A stretch of 8,886 bases of DNA. It comes from an uncultured Collinsella sp. (lineage in GTDB: Bacteria > Actinomycetota > Coriobacteriia > Coriobacteriales > Coriobacteriaceae). The stretch is taken from positions 1-8,886 of the forward strand of contig URNQ01000062.1 in assembly GCA_900549245.1 (NCBI GenBank), in the 5' to 3' direction. Below, piece after piece: positions 1 through 6,053 of the stretch; the first letter of the stretch is position 1; each line of letters opens with the position of its first letter. Under the pieces are notes generated by a model, which had not been told where the DNA came from, searched no databases, and saw only the letters and a list, made by a program, of their open reading frames with translations. The translations under genes and the position numbers were made by a program.

Positions 1-613
1 CTCGGCAGAGCAAGCGATCTTCCAGCTCATCGAAAACCGCCGAAAGCCGATCAACGGCGGGGCAATTCCAGCCGGGCCCCGGATAGAGCGTGGGCGAAAG
101 CATGCGCGTAGAGCAGGTGTGGGTGACCACGTAGTCGACCTTCCAGCCCACGCTGTCGAGCTTTGTCCGCGCCTCCTCAAAGTTGCGCTCGTCTGGCAGC
201 TCCTGCGGCCACCAGCTGGAATACGGAATGCGGTATTCCTTGTCCACGCTCGTGGCGCCGCCCATGGTAAAGACCGTTGAGCCGTCGAGCTCAAAAACCT
301 CGCCGCGCGTCAGGCGCCGTATGGGCGAAGTATCCGACAGGTGCTGCGTCAGCCCACCATGCCACAGCTCCATGGGGCGTTCTGCCCAATGGTCGTAGCG
401 TTCGTGGTTGCCGTCGACGAACAGCACGGTATAGGGACGCGATTCTAGCCAAGCGATGTCGGCGCATTCCTCGGCAGAGAAATCCCACGGAAAGCCAAAA
501 TCGCCGGCGACGATGAGATAGTCGTCGTTCGTCAGGTTATCCCCAAAGTCCCAATCGCGCAGCTTTTGCATGTCAGCGCCGCCATGGACGTCGCCCGTCA
601 CATAGACCGTCAT
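1..613 (-). CDS. Metallophosphoesterase, 3' end beyond window
   Basis: Predicted metal-dependent phosphoesterase of the calcineurin-like superfamily, probably cytosolic; the substrate cannot be read from sequence. Translating from the ATG at 613 gives 204 residues open to the window edge, so the C-terminus is missing. The metal-binding signature is in order: GDVHG at residues 7-11 (D8, H10), GDFG at 37-40 (D38), GNHE at 68-71 (N69, H70), then VVTHTC with a later metal-binding His. The family is typically 200-300 aa. The ATG is chosen because the first metal motif follows within 7 residues, as usual in the family, and a purine-rich AGGGA lies about 12 nt upstream. The next gene upstream on the same strand ends 85 bp away, so co-transcription is possible. 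Codon use is high-GC like the right flank, so it looks resident rather than part of the AT-richer insert. Confidence 0.88.
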   Translation of the reverse strand, partial: MTVYVTGDVHGGADMQKLRDWDFGDNLTNDDYLIVAGDFGFPWDFSAEECADIAWLESRPYTVLFVDGNHERYDHWAERPMELWHGGLTQHLSDTSPIRRLTRGEVFELDGSTVFTMGGATSVDKEYRIPYSSWWPQELPDERNFEEARTKLDSVGWKVDYVVTHTCSTRMLSPTLYPGPGWNCPAVDRLSAVFDELEDRLLCR

Positions 614-698
614 CGGATCACCGCTTCCCTGCAAGTCGCTAGTCCACATTCTGCACGATCACTAAGCCAACCGTTCCAACCCTTCCATCCCTTAGGGC

Positions 699-938
699 TT
701 ACCCCTCGTTCTTCCATCCAAACGGGTCGAGCACCCAAAAGATCAAATCAAGCACGCCGCCGGTCATCATGGCGGCGGCAAGGGCGATGATAACGTGCAG
801 GGAACTGGCACTTCGGAGCACGTCGAATGGCCCCAAAACAGCCAGCAGCGCGACCGCTGCGCCGGCTACGCACAGCGCAAGGCACGGTCCCGCGTCCTTG
901 ACGCACTTCTTTGCGAGATGTTTGGTGTTGTCACTCAT
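699..938 (-). CDS. Small two-helix membrane protein, unknown function
   Basis: A 79-aa hypothetical integral membrane protein that I do not recognise. A short charged N-terminus (MSDNTKHLAKKCVKDAG) is followed by two hydrophobic segments, about residues 17-35 (LALCVAGAAVALLAVLGPF) and 45-68 (VIIALAAAMMTGGVLDLIFWVL), ending in the polar tail DPFGWKNEG. No catalytic motif is visible. The ATG at 938 is preferred over an in-frame ATG at 977: AAGGAG lies 10 nt before 938, while the 13 extra residues would run through that ribosome binding site. It lies 85 bp upstream of the metallophosphoesterase on the same strand. Codon use is resident-like. It marks the left edge of ordinary chromosome before the AT-richer insert. 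It is probably real because of the clear SD and coherent hydropathy, but no function can be assigned. Confidence 0.7.
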   Translation of the reverse strand: MSDNTKHLAKKCVKDAGPCLALCVAGAAVALLAVLGPFDVLRSASSLHVIIALAAAMMTGGVLDLIFWVLDPFGWKNEG

Positions 939-1061
939 TGGTATCGAGCTCCTTAGAGGGTCGTTGTTCAAATTCATACCGCCGCGGCAGAATAGGACGG
1001 CAGGTTAAGTGTCACACGTCGTGCGGACACAAAATACCAATCACCACCGCTTACCTACCGT

Positions 1062-1202
1062 TCACGTAGAAGGGACCCGATTTATATGCCCACAGATCTT
1101 GATCTCTTCCTCGGTCAGTGAGATCCTTCGATCAAGCTTCCTGGATAGGGGCTGGAAGATGAGACGGATGTCTCTAGGCACAACACCATAACGCCCGATC
1201 AC
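1062..1202 (-). pseudogene. Possible short gene remnant, 46 codons
   Basis: Minus strand, GTG at 1202 to TGA at 1062. The translation has protein-like composition, including SRKLDRRISLTEEEIKICG, which reads like an amphipathic charged helix, and ends NRVPST. An in-frame stop lies shortly upstream and no SD precedes the GTG, so it may be the tail of an eroded gene or a chance ORF. I recognise no family. It sits at the presumed left edge of the insert, where gene debris would be expected. Low confidence. Confidence 0.18.
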
Positions 1203-1210
1203 CGTTATGG

Positions 1211-1323
1211 CTTTCGTCTAGAGCTGGGAGACCAGCTTTTTTGTTAGCGATGCTCCCTTTCAATCTCCGGCACTCCAAGAGCGCAGGCCTGTTGTTTTGA
1301 CTACTTTAGACGAAAGGGTTTCG
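1211..1323 (+). promoter_or_regulatory. Structured leader that can hide the RBS
   Basis: If transcription starts upstream of 1211, the RNA can form three overlapping structures. (1) 1211-1223 pairs with 1304-1316 over 13 bp: ten perfect pairs (CTTTCGTCTA with TAGACGAAAG), then one G-U, then A-U and G-C. This covers the GAAAG of the ribosome binding site GAAAGGG (1312-1318). (2) A terminator stem starts at 1222, so bases 1222-1223 are shared with structure 1. (3) A small local hairpin pairs CGAAA (1311-1315) with TTTCG (1319-1323), with loop GGG. This layout would suit attenuation or translational control of the AIPR-like gene. The pairing is seen in sequence; the regulatory role is inference. 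Alternatively the arms are a split protein operator. Confidence 0.4.
1222..1242 (+). terminator. Rho-independent terminator hairpin in leader
   Basis: AGCTGG (1222-1227), loop GAGA, CCAGCT (1232-1237), then a continuous T run through 1242. It works only in the plus direction, since the minus-strand copy has no T tract. No convincing plus-strand gene lies upstream, so it may end read-through, an unseen small RNA, or the AIPR-like gene's own leader 84 bp before its start codon. Confidence 0.65.
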
Positions 1324-1325
1324 CT

Positions 1326-2735
1326 ATGAGCACCGACATTATTGTTCGCTTTACCGACAGCTACGAGCAAAAAGTTGGAGACATTAAAAAGATCGTCGGG
1401 CTGATGTCCCCCAAATCCATTATCAAAATTATCGACACTCTCGATCTCGATGCCAACCCCCGCAATTCCCGTTTGGGCTCAGTGACCGATGCTATTCAGG
1501 CATCCATTCGCGCTGATGAGCTTTCTCCCACGCAAAAGCTCTTTCCTTTTAAATCAAAGGGAATTCTGCTCGCGTCCTCGAGCTACGAGTCCCTTGATCG
1601 CGGGCGTTATCGTCTAAGCTTTGCTTCTCACGACGAAGTTGAGGGAATTCTTGACGGCGGCCACAACACACTCGCAATCGGCAGCTACATTCTCAGCGAA
1701 GCCGAACATGCGCTTGGCAATCGACCTCCCAAAAAGAACGAAGTCACAATCTGGGATTCATTCAAGCAAACATGGATGAACCGTCGAACCGATATTGAAG
1801 AGTACCTGTCACTTCTCCGTGAAGAAAAAGCAGCCCTCAAAGAGAAAGGCATAAGCACTCTAGACTTCTCGATTCCTGTCGAATTGCTCGTTCCAACCGA
1901 CCCAAACGATGCGCTCTGCGTTGAGAACTTCCGCACCTCACTTTTGGAAATCTGCGACGCTCGCAACAATAACGCTCAACTCACACAAGGCACCAAGGGC
2001 AATCAGGAAGGTCTTTTCGATTCCTTTAAGGCTCTTTATGCCGAAAAATATCCTGAATTTGCAGCCAAAATCAGCTGGAAAACCAACGACGGCAACCCCA
2101 TTGAATCCAGAAAGCTTGTCGCACTCTCTTGGATCCCGTTATCGCTCATCTCGAGTAACGTCACCTCTGGCGACATCGAAGCGCCACAACTTCCCCTAGT
2201 CTATAGCGGCAAGGAGAAGTGCCAGGAAAAGTTCTTGCAGCTTATGAGGGATGACCGAGTAAGCAAAGCTGCTGGTTCAGCGCGCCGCGAACTCAAGAAT
2301 CCGCAAGTTCTCAGCGCACTCAAAGTGGCTACGGACCTTCCCGGTCTATACGATGAAATCTATTCGCGTTTCCCCAAGCACTACAACAAAACAGGAAGCT
2401 ACGGAAAAATCGGCGCCGTTAAGAGCCTTAAGAATAGTCGCAATGAATACAAAACTCCCTTCTTTGAAAAGACAACGGACAATCCTGTTCCTGATGGCTT
2501 TATCTACCCCCTAGTCTGTGGCCTCCGCGCATTGATGGAAGCAGATGATCAGGGGAAGGTGTATTGGAAAACTGATCCTCACAAGTTCCTCGATAGCCCG
2601 GCATTTGAAAATGTCGTCGCTCAATACAGCGGTGTCATTCAGCAATCTGACTACGATCCGCAAAAGGTCGGCAAGGGCGCTATGAGCTACACCGCCGTTG
2701 AAAACTCGATGAAGCTCGCAGTTCTTATGGGCTAG
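1326..2735 (+). CDS. AIPR-like putative phage-defence protein
   Basis: A 469-aa soluble protein resembling the AIPR (abortive infection phage resistance) family, distantly like DGQHR/DndB-type proteins. Supporting motifs: FPFKSKGILLASS (residues 73-85), GILDGGHNTLAIG (107-119, the family's Asp-Gly-Gly-His block), and EICDARNNNAQLT (208-220, the Arg/Asn-rich block of AIPR proteins), followed by a helical region FDSFKALYAEKYP. There is no signal peptide or membrane segment. Biochemistry of the family is poorly settled; members occur in defence islands, often near cytosine methyltransferases. The ATG at 1326 has GAAAGGG ending 7 nt upstream. The gene converges on an EcoRII-type R-M pair, ending 105 bp from the endonuclease stop. 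Codon use is AT-richer than the flanks, like the R-M genes, suggesting joint acquisition. Its SD can be masked by leader pairing. Family assignment is moderately sure; a role in restriction is inference. Confidence 0.62.
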   Translation: MSTDIIVRFTDSYEQKVGDIKKIVGLMSPKSIIKIIDTLDLDANPRNSRLGSVTDAIQASIRADELSPTQKLFPFKSKGILLASSSYESLDRGRYRLSFASHDEVEGILDGGHNTLAIGSYILSEAEHALGNRPPKKNEVTIWDSFKQTWMNRRTDIEEYLSLLREEKAALKEKGISTLDFSIPVELLVPTDPNDALCVENFRTSLLEICDARNNNAQLTQGTKGNQEGLFDSFKALYAEKYPEFAAKISWKTNDGNPIESRKLVALSWIPLSLISSNVTSGDIEAPQLPLVYSGKEKCQEKFLQLMRDDRVSKAAGSARRELKNPQVLSALKVATDLPGLYDEIYSRFPKHYNKTGSYGKIGAVKSLKNSRNEYKTPFFEKTTDNPVPDGFIYPLVCGLRALMEADDQGKVYWKTDPHKFLDSPAFENVVAQYSGVIQQSDYDPQKVGKGAMSYTAVENSMKLAVLMG

Positions 2736-2757
2736 CGGATACTTAGGCAAAGCATCG

Positions 2758-2803
2758 GCGCGCAAGGACGTCATTTATGCCCGACGCACTTGCGCGCTTA
2801 TTA
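2758..2803 (+). terminator. Likely terminator after AIPR-like gene
   Basis: Perfect 9-bp inverted repeat GCGCGCAAG (2758-2766) and CTTGCGCGC (2789-2797) with a 22-nt loop, followed by TTATTATTAA. It begins 22 bp after the stop at 2735, between two convergent genes. The T tract is interrupted and the loop is long, so termination is likely rather than certain. The minus direction lacks a T tract. Confidence 0.5.
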
Positions 2804-2840
2804 TTAAGCTGGCTATGTAAAACTCCGGTATAGAAATGAA

Positions 2841-4052
2841 CTATTGTCGTTCTTTATCGACCAGTAGTTGGCAAAACTCCCCTACGTCCATCAGCCAGCT
2901 TTGCTGTTCAGCCGTATATGAACCAAATACAGGACGAGGCACAACCAGTTGGAGACTATGCCTGCGCATCGAGTCCGTGTACTCAGTGCTCACCGCCACA
3001 TCAAGTGTAATCAAATGCTTATTTTCAATTCTATCCGCTTCTTCCAACACTTGGCGCCAGCGCTCTTTAACGGTCGTTTTTGCGCCAAGCATGGTCAGCT
3101 TCTCGGCAGGATACAAAGGATTTCTATAAGCCTCAATCGACGGCATAATGAAATCTGGCTTTGATTTGCCCTCAGTATACGGCTGAGCGGAATAACTTAT
3201 GCCCCATCCCTTAAACAGGTACTCAAGTTGATGCTCGAAAGCAGTTCCCGCACGCGATTTCCTCCGCTGGAAAGCTGACATCGTGGTCCGTAACACTCCA
3301 TCAACATCGAGATCGCCTCTTAGATAGGGAGCCAAATCGCGCTCAAGCAAATGTCTCTCGAATACCTTAAAGAGAATCTCTTCTCGCTCATAGCAGTCAA
3401 GAAGGCACTTGTCGGGGTTGCTCCTCCAATCAAGCACACCCAAAGTCGAGATGGAATACCTCGTGAATTCAATCCCTTTGGGAAAAGAATCACCGAACTT
3501 TTCGACCATTTCATCCAAATACGTAACAGCTGACGTGGGAAGCGAAACTTCGATGCCAATCGCTTCAAGAATGGATGCGGCGATTGAGTCTATTCGTCTG
3601 TCATCTGCGGTTGACCGCGAAAAACCACTGTCGTCAACTTCGTTCAAACCGAAAAGCCATCTTAATTGGCACTCGGCATTTGATCCTTGTCTAGCAAATA
3701 CAATCAGAAGACCATGCTCGTCTGAAGGTGCAATGACCATCAGGTCACCGATTCTCGAGGCTCGTATCGCTTCGCTATCGTTGTAATAGAGCCTGTATTC
3801 TGTCCTAGTCGGATGCTTCCTGCGCGCGTCGTACCAAGTCGTAAACCCGTGATCAAACAAAGGGTCTGCATCGTCGCAAAGAAATACGAAGGTCGTCGGT
3901 ATATTTCTTATATCATCGTCGCCAAACAGGGAACGGAGCTCCGCAGTTCCGTTGAATTCATGCTGGTTGCTGCGTTTTCTATCAATATCAACAGCAACGA
4001 GTTTCTTCGCAACCGCGCCGTCAAAATAGCTACTCAGAACTCCGTAGTCCAT
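2841..4052 (-). CDS. EcoRII-like type II restriction endonuclease
   Basis: Predicted endonuclease that cleaves DNA lacking the partner methyltransferase's mark, probably at CCWGG. At 403 aa it is practically the length of EcoRII. The N-terminal half (about 1-170) would be the effector-DNA-binding domain, seen as TRTEYRL (82-88) and GDLMVIAPS (102-110). The C-terminal half (about 260-400) is a clear EcoRII-C domain: RRKSRAGTAFE (263-273), TEGKSKPDFIMPS (293-305), LTMLGAKTTVKERWRQ (319-334), EEADR (337-341), NKHLITL (344-350), LQLVVP (367-372). Candidate catalytic residues D300, Y309, K325, K329 and E338 sit one position after those I recall for EcoRII. EcoRII is a type IIE enzyme needing two sites; that is presumed here. 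The ATG at 4052 overlaps the methyltransferase end by 23 bp and has GGGAG 9 nt upstream, indicating translational coupling. The enzyme looks intact. CCNGG instead of CCWGG specificity cannot be excluded. Confidence 0.93.
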   Translation of the reverse strand: MDYGVLSSYFDGAVAKKLVAVDIDRKRSNQHEFNGTAELRSLFGDDDIRNIPTTFVFLCDDADPLFDHGFTTWYDARRKHPTRTEYRLYYNDSEAIRASRIGDLMVIAPSDEHGLLIVFARQGSNAECQLRWLFGLNEVDDSGFSRSTADDRRIDSIAASILEAIGIEVSLPTSAVTYLDEMVEKFGDSFPKGIEFTRYSISTLGVLDWRSNPDKCLLDCYEREEILFKVFERHLLERDLAPYLRGDLDVDGVLRTTMSAFQRRKSRAGTAFEHQLEYLFKGWGISYSAQPYTEGKSKPDFIMPSIEAYRNPLYPAEKLTMLGAKTTVKERWRQVLEEADRIENKHLITLDVAVSTEYTDSMRRHSLQLVVPRPVFGSYTAEQQSWLMDVGEFCQLLVDKERQ

Positions 4053-5205
4053 CGAAATACGCTCCCATCATCAGCTTGGCCACTGCTCGCACAGCCGGTA
4101 CGGTGACAGAATTACCAAATTGATGATATGCCTGCGTATCCGAAACCGGAATAATGAATTGATCGGGGAACCCTTGAAGTCGGGCGCATTCACGCGGAGT
4201 CAGCTTGCGAGGGTTCTTCCCCTCGCCACGTGAAACAAGAATCTCACTTCCGTCCTTGTGATAGCGTGCTGAAAGCGTCCTTGTCGTGTCATTGGGGCCA
4301 ACCGTGCTATAGCCAAAGCCATTGCCTGCCGCCTGATGCTTTTCCTTATATGCACGCAAATAAGCCCACAGTTTGTCGGAAAGAACGTATCGATCATCAG
4401 GAGCATCTTCAAGAATCTCCCCGACGGTGTGCCCACCGTCCCCAAGCTCTAGTTGGTCCCAATCAAAATTAGTTTTTTTCTTAAAGCCAACAATGTAAAT
4501 GCGCTCACGATGCTGGCAAGTCCAATTCTTGCTATCAAGAACCTTGTAGTGCACATCGTAACCAAGCTCGTCCTTAAGGGTCTGCATAATAATCCTGAAG
4601 GTCTTGCCGCGATCGTGACTCGTTAGGTTTTTAACGTTTTCCAGCAGGAAAGCATCAGGTTTTTTGTCGCGAATAATACGAGCTACTTCGAAAAATAATG
4701 TCCCCTGCGTCTTGTCTTCAAAGCCAGTAGCACGTCCCATCGATTTTTTCTTTGAAACGCCCGCGAGCGAGAATGGCTGGCACGGAAATCCCGCCAATTG
4801 CGCAGGGTATTTTGGAATGTCGTCCGAACGAACGTCATGAATGTCCCCAGCTGGCTGATCACCGTAATTCATGCGGTACGTCTTCTGTGCATATTTATCC
4901 CACTCGCAAGAAAAAACGCACTTGCCACCAAGTTCTTGGAACGGCAAGCGAATGCCACCGATACCAGCAAATAGGTCAATGTAAGTGAAAGGAGCGTCCT
5001 CCCGATCACCCTGCGCAAAGGGCGCCTGATAACCTAGGGAGCGTATAAACGTGAGCTCCGTAGCAGATGGACTGGTCTCGCCAGTCTCCCAACGCCGGAC
5101 GGTTCTATCACCATTAGGTCCCATGCCAAGAGCGGCGGCGAACTCCTTCTGAGTCAGCGCGAGCTCCTTGCGTTTGGCAGTTATCTCTTCCCTAACGTCT
5201 TTCAT
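4030..5205 (-). CDS. DNA cytosine-5 methyltransferase, Dcm/M.EcoRII-like
   Basis: Transfers methyl from S-adenosylmethionine to cytosine C5, probably the inner C of CCWGG, protecting host DNA from the neighbouring EcoRII-like nuclease. In this 391-aa reading, an XRE-like HTH occupies about residues 4-58 (LTQKEFAAALG, then RTVRRWETGE). The methyltransferase motifs follow in order: FTYIDLFAGIGGIR (73-86), GFPCQPFSLAG (139-149, catalytic Cys142), ENV (188-190), QHRERIYIVGF, a target-recognition segment with GNGFGYSTV and TRTLSARYHKDGSEIL that closely matches Dcm/M.EcoRII, then LTPRECARLQGFP and YHQFGNSVTVP. The ATG at 5205 is preferred: it begins right at the HTH, whereas an in-frame GTG at 5295 adds 30 unrecognised residues and would place the operator-like repeat inside the gene. 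The SD is weak. Methyltransferases with this architecture (M.EcoRII, M.SsoII) repress their own promoters, so self-regulation is likely. No vsr gene is adjacent. Confidence 0.94.
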   Translation of the reverse strand: MKDVREEITAKRKELALTQKEFAAALGMGPNGDRTVRRWETGETSPSATELTFIRSLGYQAPFAQGDREDAPFTYIDLFAGIGGIRLPFQELGGKCVFSCEWDKYAQKTYRMNYGDQPAGDIHDVRSDDIPKYPAQLAGFPCQPFSLAGVSKKKSMGRATGFEDKTQGTLFFEVARIIRDKKPDAFLLENVKNLTSHDRGKTFRIIMQTLKDELGYDVHYKVLDSKNWTCQHRERIYIVGFKKKTNFDWDQLELGDGGHTVGEILEDAPDDRYVLSDKLWAYLRAYKEKHQAAGNGFGYSTVGPNDTTRTLSARYHKDGSEILVSRGEGKNPRKLTPRECARLQGFPDQFIIPVSDTQAYHQFGNSVTVPAVRAVAKLMMGAYFDGLRSSE

Positions 5206-5227
5206 GCTATCCAATCGGAACAAACTA

Positions 5228-5242
5228 CGGACGAACTGTCCG
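5228..5242. promoter_or_regulatory. Candidate operator of the methyltransferase HTH
   Basis: A 15-bp inverted repeat CGGAC-GAACT-GTCCG ending 22 bp before the methyltransferase ATG. It resembles in layout and bases the operator bound by the HTH of M.SsoII, which I recall as GGACAAATTGTCC. Related half-sites lie nearby: CGGAACAAAC (5216-5225), in direct repeat with the left arm at a 12-bp period, and CGGACAAAC (5340-5348). Binding by the HTH is inference. Confidence 0.45.
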
Positions 5243-5265
5243 CTAATTGACACAGCGTTATCAAG

Positions 5266-5292
5266 ATTAAACGCGATGCATGGCAGTTGCAA
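5266..5292 (-). promoter_or_regulatory. Weak candidate promoter of methyltransferase gene
   Basis: On the minus strand, TTGCAA (5292-5287) is followed after 15 bp by TTTAAT (5271-5266), which matches the -10 consensus at five of six positions. The spacer is shorter than ideal. A start near 5259 would leave a leader of about 54 nt containing the candidate operator. The -35 lies inside one of the GTTGCAAC palindromes. Confidence 0.25.
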
Positions 5293-5306
5293 CACTTTGT
5301 TGCAAC
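5286..5306. repeat. Tandem GTTGCAAC palindromes
   Basis: Two identical 8-bp palindromes GTTGCAAC at 5286-5293 and 5299-5306, 13 bp centre to centre, with a one-mismatch copy CTTGCAAC at 5361-5368. The same core flanks the abiEi promoter at 6019-6025 and 6047-6053. I noticed it nowhere else in the window. The placement before both minus-strand transcription units suggests a shared regulator site. Confidence 0.5.
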
Positions 5307-5391
5307 GCCTTTCAACGGTAACTTAGATTAACGTGCCGCACGGACAAACAATTGCCCCAACTTGCAACTAGCCAACATCAGGCCTGCGTAT

Positions 5392-6018
5392 TCAGTCACA
5401 ACCTAGAGCTATCAGCAAAGGCCTCATTAGTTCGCGTCGTTTGGCGGTTTTAGAGTTCTCTTCTACAAGATCTTTCAGCCACTGCATATCGAGCCCTTGC
5501 CCAAGCGCGTCGTTATAGGCATCGATAATTAATGAGGGGTCCTCGCAATCGAGGCAAAGATCGACAAGCGTGCGCTCGGGTTTGGTTACCGGCAGGCCGT
5601 CGAGCCAGACGATATCCTACTCCGCAATCTCGCGCTTTACAAAAGAAAGGGATTCGTTTCTCGTATTGATGCGCATGGGCGCGGTCATCCTGTAGGGGGA
5701 CAGAAAGAAATCGCCGATTTGCTGAAGGTTCGCCGCCGTCGTACCGCTCACAGCGATGCCATCCCACTGGCGCTTTCTCTCCCACGCACAAAGGGAGGGA
5801 TTGGTGAGCTTCCAAAGAGCGTTGAGCTCATCGGTGCCTCGGCGCTGCGTGCCCGACATCCGGTAGGCGCCGTGGCATATCCGCTCAAGACGCCCCACGC
5901 GGCATGAGTGCGCCAGCGCATCTCGAGAAATGTCCATGCGAGCCGCCTGGGCTGTGGTAAACACGCCCTCACTCTCGGAAAGCTCGCTTATCGCCGTTAT
6001 GTTGCTAAAGTACTTCAT
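5392..6018 (-). pseudogene. AbiEi-family antitoxin gene with in-frame amber stop
   Basis: Encodes an AbiEi-type antitoxin/transcriptional repressor of the type IV toxin-antitoxin class. From ATG 6018 it reads 133 codons, including the N-terminal winged-helix region (FTTAQAARMDISRDALAHSCRVGRLERICHGAYRM, about residues 19-53 with internal matches) and a middle part, then hits TAG at 5617-5619. The same frame continues without interruption: DIVWLDGLPVTKPERTLVDL, then CLDCEDPSLIIDAYNDALGQ, to TGA at 5392. The family's conserved glycine/proline/threonine block thus lies after the stop. Restored length is 208 aa, normal for the family. A CAG-to-TAG change is the simplest cause. The N-terminal DNA-binding half could still be made. 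No AbiEii nucleotidyltransferase toxin follows; the R-M genes stand where it would be expected. The start at 6018 fits a leaderless transcript. Confidence 0.78.
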
Positions 6019-6053
6019 GTTGCAATTGTAGGATATTTTCATACTTTTGCAAC
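6019..6053 (-). promoter_or_regulatory. abiEi promoter inside an inverted repeat
   Basis: On the minus strand, TTGCAA (6052-6047), 16 bp, TACAAT (6030-6025), with the abiEi ATG only 6 nt further on, so the transcript would be leaderless or nearly so; no SD is present. The arms GTTGCAA (6053-6047) and TTGCAAC (6025-6019, plus-strand GTTGCAA) form a 7-bp inverted repeat across the whole promoter, overlapping the -35 and the start point. AbiEi proteins are known to repress their own promoters through inverted repeats, so this is the expected operator. Confidence 0.5.

Larger units (their letters stand above)
939..1325. other. Intergenic region before the AIPR-like gene
   Basis: No confident gene in 387 bp. 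It separates the divergent small membrane gene (minus) from the AIPR-like gene (plus). It holds the membrane gene's SD (minus strand, about 949-954), a possible 46-codon minus-strand gene remnant (1062-1202), a rho-independent terminator hairpin (1222-1242), and a long inverted repeat reaching the AIPR-like gene's SD. A weak plus-strand -10-like TTATAT at 1082-1087 has no good -35 partner at the right distance, so I do not call a promoter. Base composition drops in GC across this stretch, so the left junction of the insert is probably here. I see no flanking direct repeat or integrase site. Confidence 0.5.

Noticed and set aside
1009..1191. 60-codon plus-strand open frame before the AIPR-like gene
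   Set aside because: GTG start without SD, no family features, and composition not protein-like; the leader structures explain the region better.
2736..2840. A vsr, Z1 or other R-M accessory gene between the convergent genes
   Set aside because: Only 105 bp, holding the inverted repeat and no open frame of useful length.
5206..5295. 30-residue N-terminal extension of the methyltransferase from GTG 5295
   Set aside because: The residues resemble no methyltransferase N-terminus, the GTG has no well-placed SD, and the stretch contains operator- and promoter-like repeats. The HTH begins directly after the ATG at 5205.
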